DNA of 11,251 nt from DAIRVC01 sp036803025 (GTDB lineage Bacteria > Chloroflexota > Anaerolineae > Anaerolineales > E44-bin32). The position numbers and the translations under genes were made by a program. Shown piece after piece: positions 1 through 7,474 of the stretch (the stretch's first letter is position 1; each line of letters begins with the position of its first letter). The notes under the pieces were generated by a model. That model was given only the letters and a program-made list of their open reading frames with translations. It searched no databases and was not told where the DNA came from. Where the stretch lies: positions 1-11,251 of the forward strand of contig DAIRVC010000083.1 of NCBI GenBank assembly GCA_036803025.1. The letters are read 5' to 3'.

Positions 1-1390
1 GCCGGCTCGCCTCATCGTGGATGGTCGCCGTCTGCATGGGGATCTCGATCGATACCCCGGTCTCGGGAGTGTTACCGGCCGGGATCGACCACACGGTCTG
101 CCCGCCGACGGAAATCTCGAGTGGCGGATTGTCCACTGGCCCACCGGGTAGGACATCGGCCAGGCGCCGCTCTGCTCCGCTGCCGTTGTCGATCGTCCAG
201 AAGACGGAACTTCCGGCCCGTTGGAAATTCGTGAGCCTGAGACCCGGGCAGGCCGCCGCTTCGACCGGCGTGGGTGTAAAGACGGCTGTTGCGGCGGGCG
301 AGGCGGCCGGCGGCGGTGGCCCCACTTCGCCGGGGAGCGTCGCCAGCGGCGCAGCCGTCGCCTCCGGCGTCGCCTCGGCGCCCAACCAGGCCGCCAGTGT
401 CGGATACCCGAGAACAGCGGCCAGGATCAGCGCGGCCCCGGCGACAACGACCAGGAAGCCGGTCAGCGCCGGCCGCCCGCCGCGCCGGGAGCGGAGGTTC
501 GCCGGCAGACGCGGGACCTCCCCCAGCTGGGTGGTCAGCGCCGATGGCAGCTGCACCCCGGGCGGGAGCTTGCCCTTGACCGCCATCTGATAGGCCCGGG
601 TCAAGTCCTGAACGCTGGCGAAGCGGCGGGCAGGCTCCTTGGCCATCGCCTTGAGGATCACCGCCTCGACCTCGGGCGTGATCTCCGGGTTGGAGTAGCG
701 CGGAAGCGGCACCGCCTCCTGGATGTGCTTCAGCGCCGTCGCCATCGGGCTGTCACCTTCGAAAGGCAGGTTTCCGGTGGCCATCTGGTACAGGATCACG
801 CCGAGCGAGTACTGGTCGGCGCGTGCGTCGATCCGGTCGCCGCGCGCCTGTTCCGGCGAAACGTAAGCCGGCGTCCCCATGAGCAGCGAGCCCGTGAGCG
901 TGCTCGATCCCTCGGCCACGCGCGCCAGACCGAAGTCGGTCAGCAACGCATTCCCGGCGCTGTCGATCAGGATGTTGGACGGCTTAACGTCCCGGTGGAT
1001 GATGCCCTTGCGATGGGCGAACTCCAACGCCGCGCCGGCCTGTACGATCCAACGCACGGCGTCCGCTTCGCTCAGCCGCTTGCGCGCCAGACGGTCCTGC
1101 AGCGTGACTCCGGCGATGAACGGCATGGCCAGGTAGACGTATCCGTGCGATTGGCCGTAACCAATCACGGGCACGATGTTGGGATGGCTCAGGCGGGAGA
1201 CCAGCCCGGCTTCGCGGCGGAATCGGCGCACGAAGCGCTTCTCCGAACCGATGGTCGGAGAGAGCACCTTGACCGCCACCTCCCCCAGCGTGCGCGTGTC
1301 GACGGCGCGGTAGACGGTGGCCATGCCGCCCTGTCCGACCTGCTCCACAAGCCGATACTGATCGAGGGTCTGACCGATGAGTGCCGACAC
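1..1390 (-). CDS. Membrane Ser/Thr protein kinase (PknB-like), C-terminus cut by window edge
   Basis: Predicted transmembrane eukaryotic-type Ser/Thr kinase; 463 codons are visible and the frame is still open at the left edge. The cytoplasmic kinase domain spans about residues 13-270. It has the glycine loop G19-Q-G-G-M-A-T-V-Y27, ATP-anchoring K41 in VAVKV, alphaC E60, the catalytic loop HRDVKPSN with D134, DFG with D152, and GTPAYVSPEQ. One hydrophobic segment (about 311-332) is followed by an Ala/Pro/Thr-rich linker and an extracytoplasmic part of at least 110 residues, probably a folded domain (one Cys, LRLTNFQ, VFWTIDN), that I do not recognise. No PASTA repeats are seen. The start is GTG at 1390: a GGGAG lies 9 nt upstream, and an in-frame stop at 1424-1426 leaves no better start. 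It lies 94 bp downstream of the phosphodiesterase gene and could share its transcript. It is paralogous to the kinase at 3813-5462. The substrate is unknown. Confidence 0.93.
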   Translation of the reverse strand, partial: MSALIGQTLDQYRLVEQVGQGGMATVYRAVDTRTLGEVAVKVLSPTIGSEKRFVRRFRREAGLVSRLSHPNIVPVIGYGQSHGYVYLAMPFIAGVTLQDRLARKRLSEADAVRWIVQAGAALEFAHRKGIIHRDVKPSNILIDSAGNALLTDFGLARVAEGSSTLTGSLLMGTPAYVSPEQARGDRIDARADQYSLGVILYQMATGNLPFEGDSPMATALKHIQEAVPLPRYSNPEITPEVEAVILKAMAKEPARRFASVQDLTRAYQMAVKGKLPPGVQLPSALTTQLGEVPRLPANLRSRRGGRPALTGFLVVVAGAALILAAVLGYPTLAAWLGAEATPEATAAPLATLPGEVGPPPPAASPAATAVFTPTPVEAAACPGLRLTNFQRAGSSVFWTIDNGSGAERRLADVLPGGPVDNPPLEISVGGQTVWSIPAGNTPETGVSIEIPMQTATIHDEASR

Positions 1391-1429
1391 GGAAGATCGC
1401 TCCCGGCGGAATGCCCCCCTACCTTACCA

Positions 1430-1446
1430 CGCCTTCACCGAAGGCG
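1430..1446 (-). other. Small GC hairpin between phosphodiesterase and kinase genes
   Basis: A perfect 7-bp stem (CGCCTTC/GAAGGCG) with a 3-nt loop sits in the 94-bp gap between the two genes. No T-run follows it on the minus strand, so it is not a convincing intrinsic terminator. It may be an RNA-stability or attenuating element, or chance in GC-rich DNA. No clear promoter for the kinase was recognised in this gap. Confidence 0.35.
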
Positions 1447-1484
1447 GCGGGGTACCGCCCTCCCCCCTCCGCGAACTGGGAGGA

Positions 1485-2474
1485 TCAAGGTACGGAGAAT
1501 GCCTCGATCACTGGCCGCCCATCCATGTCGGGTGGAAGGGTCAGCCCGAGCGCCCAGGCGGCGGTCGCGGCCGTGTCGAGGTTGCGGATGGGGTTGGTGA
1601 GGACCTGCCCGGGGGCGATCCTCGGCCCGGCGATGATCCAGGGGACGGTCGTGTCCTCGGGGAGATCGGACCCGTGCGTGGTCCCATGCCCCCCGTGATC
1701 GGCGGTCACGATGACCAGGGTGGTCTCGCGCAGCCCGGCTTCGTCCAGCGCGGCCAGCACGCGACGCACGGCCTCGTCAGTGTAGGAGATCGTGCCCATG
1801 TAGGTCGTGCTCATCCACCCGTACGCATGCCCGGCAGCGTCTCCCCCGATCAGATGCACGAAGAGCAGGCCGAACCCGGCCTGGACTTCCGCCACCGCCG
1901 CTGCGGCAATCTCGAAATCACCGCCGGGGACATAGACGAAGCGATCGACGCTACCCGGGACGGCGATGTGTACGAGCTTCTCTTTGCCGACCACCATGAC
2001 CGTTCGCAGCCCGGCCGCGTGTGCCAGCGTGAACACCGTCGGCGTGCGGATGTATCCGTTGGCGGGGATGTAATCATTCCACGTCAGACCGTGATCCTCA
2101 AGGTCGTACCCGCTCAGCATCGATCCATGGGAGGGGAGCGTCGAGGAGGGCAGGATGGTTTGCGCGGAGAAGGTGGCCGCGCCGGCGGCGGCCAATGCCA
2201 TCAGGTTGGGCGTCCCCTCCGCTGTCAGGGCGTCGGCGCGCACGCCGTCCAAGCTGAAGATCAGCACCCTCTCGATCGCCGGCGCGGGCGTTGGCATCAG
2301 CTCCGGTGAAGGCGTGACCGTGTCGGCAGGCAGCACGCTGGGAGCGGCCGTCTCCGTGTCAGTCGGCGGAGGCAGCGTGGGCGAGGCAGCGGGCGCGGGG
2401 CACGGGAAAGCGCAGGCCGCGGCCAACAACCCCGCCAGCACCATCATCCACGTCAGCCGGATCACCCTGGTCAC
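1485..2474 (-). CDS. Exported lipoprotein, alkaline phosphatase / nucleotide pyrophosphatase-phosphodiesterase family
   Basis: A 329-residue predicted metal-dependent phosphohydrolase of the type I phosphodiesterase/nucleotide pyrophosphatase branch of the alkaline phosphatase superfamily. Visible metal and catalytic positions are D76 in SLDGVRAD, the nucleophile candidate T112 in SSTLPSHG, D212 and H216 in GGDAAGHAYG, D259-H260 in TADHGGHG, and H267. The full two-metal ligand set is therefore present. The N-terminus is a lipoprotein-type signal: short basic start, hydrophobic WMMVLAGLLAAA, then C21. A Pro/Thr-rich linker (about 24-66) precedes the enzyme domain, so the protein should sit outside the cytoplasmic membrane. 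The start is GTG at 2474 because GGAGG at 2481-2485 lies 6 nt upstream and the signal peptide begins there; a longer frame to 2663 would bury the signal. The substrate (nucleotide, phospholipid head group or other phosphoester) cannot be told from sequence. Confidence 0.9.
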   Translation of the reverse strand: MTRVIRLTWMMVLAGLLAAACAFPCPAPAASPTLPPPTDTETAAPSVLPADTVTPSPELMPTPAPAIERVLIFSLDGVRADALTAEGTPNLMALAAAGAATFSAQTILPSSTLPSHGSMLSGYDLEDHGLTWNDYIPANGYIRTPTVFTLAHAAGLRTVMVVGKEKLVHIAVPGSVDRFVYVPGGDFEIAAAAVAEVQAGFGLLFVHLIGGDAAGHAYGWMSTTYMGTISYTDEAVRRVLAALDEAGLRETTLVIVTADHGGHGTTHGSDLPEDTTVPWIIAGPRIAPGQVLTNPIRNLDTAATAAWALGLTLPPDMDGRPVIEAFSVP

Positions 2475-2512
2475 ACGGCACCTCCACCGCTGCCGATGCA
2501 TTGGAGCCGGCA

Positions 2513-2541
2513 AGGCTAACACGGACCTCGCCGGACGGCAA
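2513..2541 (-). promoter_or_regulatory. Weak candidate promoter for the phosphodiesterase gene
   Basis: On the minus strand TTGCCG (2536-2541) and TAGCCT (2513-2518) are separated by 17 bp. They match the sigma-70 consensus at 4/6 and 3/6 positions. Transcription would start near 2506, giving a leader of about 30 nt before the GTG at 2474. The position is sensible but the match is weak. The rest of the 243-bp gap (2475-2717) shows no gene, RNA or clear terminator. Confidence 0.3.
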
Positions 2542-2717
2542 TCGATGGGGAGCCGCGCGATCGGGCCGCGACTGTAGCGGTGATCAGGCGACACACATCC
2601 GGTACATCCGCCTCCCCGCACCTTGCACTTCCGGGATCTCCGGCGCGAGCGAGGCCGCTGCACAACTGAGGAGAACGGCGATGGACAGGCGGTTGCCGGG
2701 GAAGGGTCAGGCTCCGG

Positions 2718-3752
2718 TCAGCCGCTTGCGCCAGCTGCATCCGGACGCAGCCCGGCCAGGGGGCGTGTGGTCTCGAGCCAAGCCAGGCGGACGGCCTGGT
2801 TCTGACCGGAGGTACGCTCGGCCAGATCGAGAAGGGCGCCGACCTGCTCGCGGCTGATCTTCACTTCCACCCCCAGGAACAGGTCCTCGATGCTGTCGAG
2901 CAGATGGACCAGGGTGGCGCCGGCCAGGAGGATCGGCACCAGGCAGGCCTTGCGAATGTCCAGCTCCGCTTCCGGCAGCGTGCAGGTGTAATCGATGCCG
3001 AGGCAGAGATGGCGATAGGCGTAGTCGAAGATCGGGCGGATGCGATCGATGCGTCCGTTGCCGTCGAGGGGCAGGTACTCGTGTGGGATGTAGTAGCGGC
3101 CCTCCAGATGATCGCGGAAGGCATCCTTGAGGATATTCGTCAGCTGCAGGCCCGCGCCTACCCCGGTCTCGAGCGTTCGCAGGAACAGCAAGCGCGTCAT
3201 GTCGATCGTCGGCCGGTAGAGGGCGATGAGCGAAGTGACCAGCTCGCCGACGATGCCGGCGACCGAGTAGCAGTAGTCGTCGAGCTGCTGAAGCCGCTGC
3301 AGGCGCAGGCGATTGCCGTCGTCGTGATCGCTCACCCAGCCCTGCATCCTTCGGGCGATGCGGGCCACATGGCTGCGGACTTCGCGCCCGTATCCTTCGG
3401 GCAGCTTGGCCAGCTCAGCGAGCAGGTAGGGCGTCTCGGCCAGCAGTTCCGCCTGAGCGGCGTCGTCCAGACCGGGGATGGCGGAATAGCGGTCGGCGAA
3501 GCGGCGGGCGGTGCGGGCCTCGGGGGCGAGCATCAGATCATGGAAGGTGCCCAGGCCTTCCAGTCGCCGGGCCTTCGGCCAGCGGTAGGCGTCCTCGAGG
3601 CTGTCGGCGTTCCGCAGCAGAAGATACCCAAGCGTCAGCCCGTCGCGCAGCAAGCCGGGAAGCATGGGGATGTTGATGGCGAAAGTGCGTGAGGTCAGGA
3701 GGAGCAGGCTGCCCAGCCTTTCACGATTGAGGGGGACGGCAGATTCAGTCAT
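2718..3752 (-). CDS. Squalene/phytoene synthase family protein (farnesyl-diphosphate farnesyltransferase-like)
   Basis: A 344-residue member of the trans-isoprenyl diphosphate head-to-head synthases, which join two prenyl diphosphates through a cyclopropyl intermediate. Both Mg-diphosphate-binding Asp motifs are intact: D50-S-L-E-D54 within YLLLRNADSLED, and D210-A-F-R-D214 within TNILKDAFRD. The substrate-binding SRTFAINIP (about 21-29) and YCYSVAGIVGE (160-170) are also present. The YLLLRNADSLED and NILKD patterns look closer to squalene synthases of the eukaryotic FDFT1 style than to CrtB phytoene synthases. The C-terminal membrane anchor of eukaryotic squalene synthase is not evident. The start is ATG at 3752 with GAGGAG 6 nt upstream. 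It follows the stalked kinase gene by 60 bp, so co-transcription is likely. No squalene cyclase, hpn, crt or isoprenoid precursor gene is present in the window, so the product (squalene, dehydrosqualene, phytoene) is not settled. Confidence 0.88.
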   Translation of the reverse strand: MTESAVPLNRERLGSLLLLTSRTFAINIPMLPGLLRDGLTLGYLLLRNADSLEDAYRWPKARRLEGLGTFHDLMLAPEARTARRFADRYSAIPGLDDAAQAELLAETPYLLAELAKLPEGYGREVRSHVARIARRMQGWVSDHDDGNRLRLQRLQQLDDYCYSVAGIVGELVTSLIALYRPTIDMTRLLFLRTLETGVGAGLQLTNILKDAFRDHLEGRYYIPHEYLPLDGNGRIDRIRPIFDYAYRHLCLGIDYTCTLPEAELDIRKACLVPILLAGATLVHLLDSIEDLFLGVEVKISREQVGALLDLAERTSGQNQAVRLAWLETTRPLAGLRPDAAGASG

Positions 3753-3812
3753 CGGCGTGCTCCTCGGCTGGATACGATAACACCGAAGCGCGTTGTCGGA
3801 AACGGTGAGCGG

Positions 3813-5462
3813 CTAGCCCGGGGTCGGCGTCGGCGTGCAGTAGCCCTGTTGCCAGGGGTGGCGCTTGCAGGAGGTGATCCCCGTCGGGGTCGGCGGCGCG
3901 AGGGTGCTGGTCGGGGGAGCAGAGGTGGCGGTGGGCGGGGTCACGGGTGTGGCCGTCGGCGGCGTCACCGGGGTATCGCTCGGTGCGGGCAGGTTGGTCG
4001 GTGTGCGCGTGGGCGTGCGAGTCGGCGTAACCGTCGGCTGGCCGTACTCGGTCGAGGTGGGTGTCGGCGTGCGAGTTGGCGTGTCCGTCGGCTGGCCGTA
4101 GGCGGTCGCGGTGGGCGTGCGCGAGGCGGTCGAGGGTGAGCCGCCGCCCCCGGCGGGACGGGTCCGTGTGGGCGTGCGCGTGACCGGTGTGAACCCGGCC
4201 GTCGAGCCGAGCCGGGCCGTCGGCGTAGCCGTCCAGAGCCCCTCGTCTCCGCTGGAGGCGGGTTCCCCCGGCCATACCCCCCAGGCGACCAGGGTCCCGG
4301 CGACCGCAGTGCCGACCTCCCCAACGGACAGCCGCCCGCCGTCGGTCGGCCGTGCCAGTTCGGTCGACAGGGCAAAAATCGTCGCCATCAGATCGGTCGG
4401 CGTCACATAGGCCGAGTTCGGGTCGCCATTCGCCCGCGAGAGCCCGGCCGGCGGTGAGCCGGCCACCGCCCAGGCCAACGAGGTGCACACCAGCGTGAAC
4501 AGCAGGGCTGCGGCGGCTATCCGTCGCCGGTCCCAGGCCTTCTGCCCCCGCAGGCGCGCCAGCAGTTCCTTGCGCGGCATCGGGGTCGTCGGCTGATCGG
4601 GGAACACCGCCGGAGCGGCCAGGTCACCGTTCGGATCGACCGACCCGGACAGCGCGGCCTGGAACGCGGCATTGAGCTCGGCCACCGAGGCGAAGCGCGC
4701 CTGGGGGTCCTTGGCCATCGCCTTGAGCAGGACCCGCTCGACAGCTTCGGGCAGGTTGGGCGTGACCTTGCGCGGCGGGATGAGCGGCTCGTTGACGTGC
4801 TTGATGGCGATCGCCATCGGGGTATCGCCGGTGAACGGGAGCCGGCCGGTCGTGAGCTGATGGAGGAGGACGCCCAGCGAGTATTGGTCCGAGCGCGGAT
4901 CGATCGGCTCGCCCTTGCACTGCTCGGGCGACATGTAGGCCGGCGTGCCGATCATGCCGGAGCCGGTCAGGCTCAGCGAAGCATCCGTGATGTGAGCAAA
5001 GCCGAAGTCGGACAGGAACGCATTGCCGTCTTCGTCCAGCAGGATATTGGATGGCTTCAGATCGCGATGGACGATGCCCTGCTGGTGGGCGAACTCCAGG
5101 GCCTTCGCCAGCTGATCGACGATCTTGGCCGCCTCGCCCGGCGAGAGGGCCCTCGATTGAAGCCGATCCGAGAGGGTCCCTGCCGTGTAGAACGGCATGG
5201 TGATGAAAGGTTGGTCGTCGAAATCCCCGTGGTCGAGAATTGGGACGATGTGCGGGTGCTGGAGCGCTCGCAGGACCTTGACCTCGCGGTCGAAGCGCTC
5301 CTTGAATTGCGGCGTAGCGGCGAGGTGGGAGGAAAGGACCTTGACGGCGACTTTCTGGTCGCGTTCGAGGTCCACACCTTTGTAGACGGTCGCCACCCCT
5401 CCGAGCCCAATCTGCTCGAGCAGGTAGTACCGCCCCAGGACTTTCCCTGCCAGACTGCTCAT
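3813..5462 (-). CDS. Membrane Ser/Thr protein kinase with Thr/Pro-repeat extracytoplasmic stalk
   Basis: A 549-residue eukaryotic-type (Hanks) Ser/Thr kinase. The glycine loop G19-L-G-G-V-A-T-V-Y27, K41 in VAVKV, E60, HRDLKPSN with D134, DFG D152 and GTPAYMSPEQ (172-181) are complete, so it should be active. A transmembrane helix lies at about 315-334. The exterior begins with about 100 residues of mixed composition, then a long Thr/Pro/Arg stalk with an 18-residue repeat (YGQPT-TPTRTPT type), and ends with SCKRHPWQQGYC and a short TPTPTPG tail. The two cysteines could pair into a small loop. The start is uncertain: ATG 5462 matches the usual N-terminus, but its GGAGG is only 2 nt away; GTG 5507 adds 15 residues and has no clear ribosome site. 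The gene lies 60 bp upstream of the squalene synthase-like gene. Its catalytic residues fall at the same numbers as in the kinase at 1-1390, so the two are paralogs. Ligand and substrate are unknown. Confidence 0.94.
   Translation of the reverse strand: MSSLAGKVLGRYYLLEQIGLGGVATVYKGVDLERDQKVAVKVLSSHLAATPQFKERFDREVKVLRALQHPHIVPILDHGDFDDQPFITMPFYTAGTLSDRLQSRALSPGEAAKIVDQLAKALEFAHQQGIVHRDLKPSNILLDEDGNAFLSDFGFAHITDASLSLTGSGMIGTPAYMSPEQCKGEPIDPRSDQYSLGVLLHQLTTGRLPFTGDTPMAIAIKHVNEPLIPPRKVTPNLPEAVERVLLKAMAKDPQARFASVAELNAAFQAALSGSVDPNGDLAAPAVFPDQPTTPMPRKELLARLRGQKAWDRRRIAAAALLFTLVCTSLAWAVAGSPPAGLSRANGDPNSAYVTPTDLMATIFALSTELARPTDGGRLSVGEVGTAVAGTLVAWGVWPGEPASSGDEGLWTATPTARLGSTAGFTPVTRTPTRTRPAGGGGSPSTASRTPTATAYGQPTDTPTRTPTPTSTEYGQPTVTPTRTPTRTPTNLPAPSDTPVTPPTATPVTPPTATSAPPTSTLAPPTPTGITSCKRHPWQQGYCTPTPTPG
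4013..4107 (-). repeat. 54-bp-period tandem repeat coding for the kinase stalk
   Basis: Two 41-bp segments, 4013-4053 and 4067-4107, are nearly identical (about five mismatches) at a period of 54 bp, or 18 codons. In protein they encode two copies of a unit built on YGQPT followed by TPTRTPT. The differences sit in both degenerate and replacement positions, so the repeat is old enough to have diverged. Such low-complexity extracellular stalks commonly change length by slippage. Confidence 0.75.
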
Positions 5463-5543
5463 TGCCTCCGCACTGGACTGTCCAGGACCCGGCCGTGCGC
5501 CTGCCACTCGCCGGGAGTGCGCGGCGGGCCCAAAGGAGGGATA

Positions 5544-5561
5544 CCGTCCACACCGGGACGG
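5544..5561 (-). other. 6-bp hairpin in the leader of the stalked kinase gene
   Basis: CCGTCC and GGACGG form a perfect 6-bp stem around a 6-nt loop. It lies just downstream of the predicted promoter and 80-100 nt before the ATG. No T-run follows. It may affect leader stability; the function is unknown. Confidence 0.3.
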
Positions 5562-5574
5562 CCCCCGTCGTCAG

Positions 5575-5583
5575 ATTATCACA
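5575..5583 (-). promoter_or_regulatory. Extended -10 promoter upstream of the stalked kinase gene
   Basis: The minus strand reads TGTGATAAT: a GATAAT -10 (5575-5580) preceded by the TG of an extended -10 element. The region 17 bp further upstream has no good -35, which is typical of extended -10 promoters. Transcription would begin near 5568, about 105 nt before ATG 5462. The same gap shows no clear terminator after the upstream nucleoside kinase gene. Confidence 0.5.
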
Positions 5584-5660
5584 CCAGGTTAGCGGGTGAC
5601 TTTACAGGTGCCTTCCACTCTGCGTCGACAACCCCCGGCGGCCCTGCGGCTTTCCCCGCC

Positions 5661-7391
5661 TCAGGCTGCCTCCCCCGGGGGCTGCCAGGGCACGAACTCC
5701 GCCAGGATCGACCCCCCGATGAACTCGCGCAGGATTGAGTTGTCCGGAATGGTCCCGGTGTCAATGGGAAGGAACCACTCAACGAAGGCTAACAACCGCT
5801 TGGCTTCGACGTGTTCAGGCGTCCCAAACGGGACCTGGAGCAGCAGCGGTTCCGCCAGGGGACCCAGGGCGGAGCCTTCGTAGACCAAGGCCGAGTTGAA
5901 CATGACGTCGGCGTTCTCCTGGAAGGGGAAGATGTGCTGCTTCTCGCCTCGGCGGACCGATTCCCAGCGGCGGATGGTCTCACTGGCGCTGTAGCCTCGC
6001 TGAGAGGCATCACGCACGATGCGGCGGATCAGGCGGGTATCGGTCGTTGACACCCGATTGTGCCGGTCGAGGTTCAACTGGGTCAGGGCCGAGACGTAGA
6101 CCCGGAATGTGCTTTCGCCGGGCACCTCCGGCAGCAGGTCCGGATTCAGCCCATGGATGCCCTCCAGGATGACGATCTGATCCGGGCGCAGCCGCACGGT
6201 ATCGCCTTCGCGCTGCAGGCCCGCCTTGAAGTCGTAGCGCGGCAGTCGGACCGAGCGGCCGCTGATCAGCTCACGCAGATCATGGTTCAGCCGGGAGCGG
6301 TCGACGGCGTCCAGGGACTCGTAGTCGAACTCCCCGCTCTGATCCCGCGGTGTCTTTTCCCGATCGACGAAGAAGCCGTCCAGTTCGACCGGGAACGGCG
6401 ACAGGCCGAGCGCCATCAACTGGATAGACAGGCGCTTGGAGAAGGTCGTCTTTCCCGAGGCGGAAGGGCCGGCGATCAGGACCAGCCGGACCTGCGGTCT
6501 CCGCTCGGCGATCTGCATGGCCACCTGGGCGATACGGCGTTCGTGCAGTGCCTCGGAAACCAGGATGATCTCGCGTATCCGTCCGGCGACGACGGCGTCG
6601 TTGAGCGCACCGACGCCCGACACCCCCAGGCGCTCGAGCCAGTCGCCGTACTCGCGGAAGGTCGCCAGGAGCTTCGGGTAGTCGGCCGCCCCGCGCAGCG
6701 CGGTCGGCTCGTGGCGGCGCGGAAAGTGCAAAGTGAACCCGCCCTCGGCCGGGGAGAGCGCGAACCAACGCAGGTAGCCGGTCGAGGGGACCATGTAGCC
6801 GTGGTAGTAATCCCTCAGATCCCCGAGCTGGTAGAAGACCAGATGCTTCTTGCGGCGATGCTCCAGCAGGGCGGCCTTGTCCAGGAAGCCCTTCTGACGG
6901 AAGAAGCTGATCGCCTCTTCCAGGGGAACCTGGAACTTGGCGAACGGCAGGTCCTCCGTGACCATCTCGGCCATACGCCGCGTCAGGCAGTCCAGGTCAT
7001 CGAGGCTGAGAGGCGGGCGGCCGCTCACCTGGCAGTAGTAGCCGCCCGAGGAGATCGAGTGGTCGACGGTCAGCCCGGCGCCCGGGAAGCACGACTCGAA
7101 CGCCGCCGCCAAGAGGAAGGTCAGCGAACGACGGTAGATGCGCATCCCGTCGGCTTCGCCCATGGTCACCGGCCGGACGCGCGACTCCATCTCGATCGGG
7201 AAGGTCAGCTCGCGCAGCTCACCGTTCACGATGGCGCCGACGGCCGGCTCATCGGCCTGCCCCAGTCCCGCCAGGAAGCCGGCCAGCTGGCTGCCGCGCG
7301 GCCCTTCGAAGACGCGGCCGTCCGGGAGATGGATCTGGACCGTCTCCCTGGCGTCTGCTTCTCGGATGGCAGGGGATGTCCCTGCGGCCAT
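5661..7391 (-). CDS. TGS/ThrRS-like plus uridine kinase-family fusion (nucleoside kinase-like)
   Basis: A 576-residue multidomain protein. Residues about 17-78 resemble a TGS domain (VQIHLPDGRVFEG and later AIVNGELREL). About 88-240 resemble the second additional domain of threonyl-tRNA synthetase (TVDHSISSGGYYCQV, then LSLDDLDCLTRRMAEMV). About 300-505 form a P-loop kinase of the uridine kinase/phosphoribulokinase type: Walker A G308-P-S-A-S-G-K-T315, the ELDGFFVDRE segment with acidic residues, YDFKAG, and IVILEGIHGLNP. This architecture is known from bacterial proteins annotated as nucleoside or uridine kinase, usually about 550-580 residues, so the length is normal. No tRNA-synthetase catalytic core is present. 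ATP-dependent phosphorylation of a nucleoside or related small molecule is the likely reaction; the substrate is not proven. ATG 7391 is preferred because GAGG lies 6-7 nt upstream; GTG 7400 would add three residues. Confidence 0.88.
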   Translation of the reverse strand: MAAGTSPAIREADARETVQIHLPDGRVFEGPRGSQLAGFLAGLGQADEPAVGAIVNGELRELTFPIEMESRVRPVTMGEADGMRIYRRSLTFLLAAAFESCFPGAGLTVDHSISSGGYYCQVSGRPPLSLDDLDCLTRRMAEMVTEDLPFAKFQVPLEEAISFFRQKGFLDKAALLEHRRKKHLVFYQLGDLRDYYHGYMVPSTGYLRWFALSPAEGGFTLHFPRRHEPTALRGAADYPKLLATFREYGDWLERLGVSGVGALNDAVVAGRIREIILVSEALHERRIAQVAMQIAERRPQVRLVLIAGPSASGKTTFSKRLSIQLMALGLSPFPVELDGFFVDREKTPRDQSGEFDYESLDAVDRSRLNHDLRELISGRSVRLPRYDFKAGLQREGDTVRLRPDQIVILEGIHGLNPDLLPEVPGESTFRVYVSALTQLNLDRHNRVSTTDTRLIRRIVRDASQRGYSASETIRRWESVRRGEKQHIFPFQENADVMFNSALVYEGSALGPLAEPLLLQVPFGTPEHVEAKRLLAFVEWFLPIDTGTIPDNSILREFIGGSILAEFVPWQPPGEAA

Positions 7392-7418
7392 GATCTCCAC
7401 CTCTACTCGCGGGAGGTG

Positions 7419-7424
7419 ATTCTA
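7419..7424 (-). promoter_or_regulatory. Candidate -10 element for the nucleoside kinase-like gene
   Basis: TAGAAT on the minus strand lies 28 bp upstream of ATG 7391 and would place the start of transcription near 7412. The same hexamer serves as the -10 of the gcv promoter. No good -35 is found at 17 bp; a TTGAGC sits at an unfavourable 20-bp spacing. This is a weak to moderate prediction. Confidence 0.35.
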
Positions 7425-7474
7425 CCCCCATCGCGCAGCGGCTAGCTCAAGTTGTGAACCAGATGCGTTCAGAA

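Noticed and set aside
221..1600. Long plus-strand open frame opposite the left kinase
   Set aside because: It is Arg/Gly/His-rich with no recognisable domain, and the opposite strand has full kinase motifs. Antisense frames stay open in GC-rich genes.
2485..2717. Possible small gene in the gap between the squalene synthase-like and phosphodiesterase genes
   Set aside because: The frames present are extensions or shadows of the neighbours, Arg/Pro-rich, with no ribosome site of their own.
3960..4200. CRISPR-like periodicity
   Set aside because: The repeats are adjacent, imperfect, in frame with the kinase and lack unique spacers; they encode a protein stalk.
3745..4488. Minus-strand frame rich in His/Asp/Ala overlapping the kinase stalk
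   Set aside because: It is an out-of-frame reading of the Thr/Pro repeat region; the repetitive DNA gives repetitive peptides in every frame.
6060..7445. Long plus-strand open frame opposite the nucleoside kinase gene
   Set aside because: Its composition is that of an antisense shadow (Gln/Arg/Val-rich, no motifs); the minus strand carries a clear P-loop protein.
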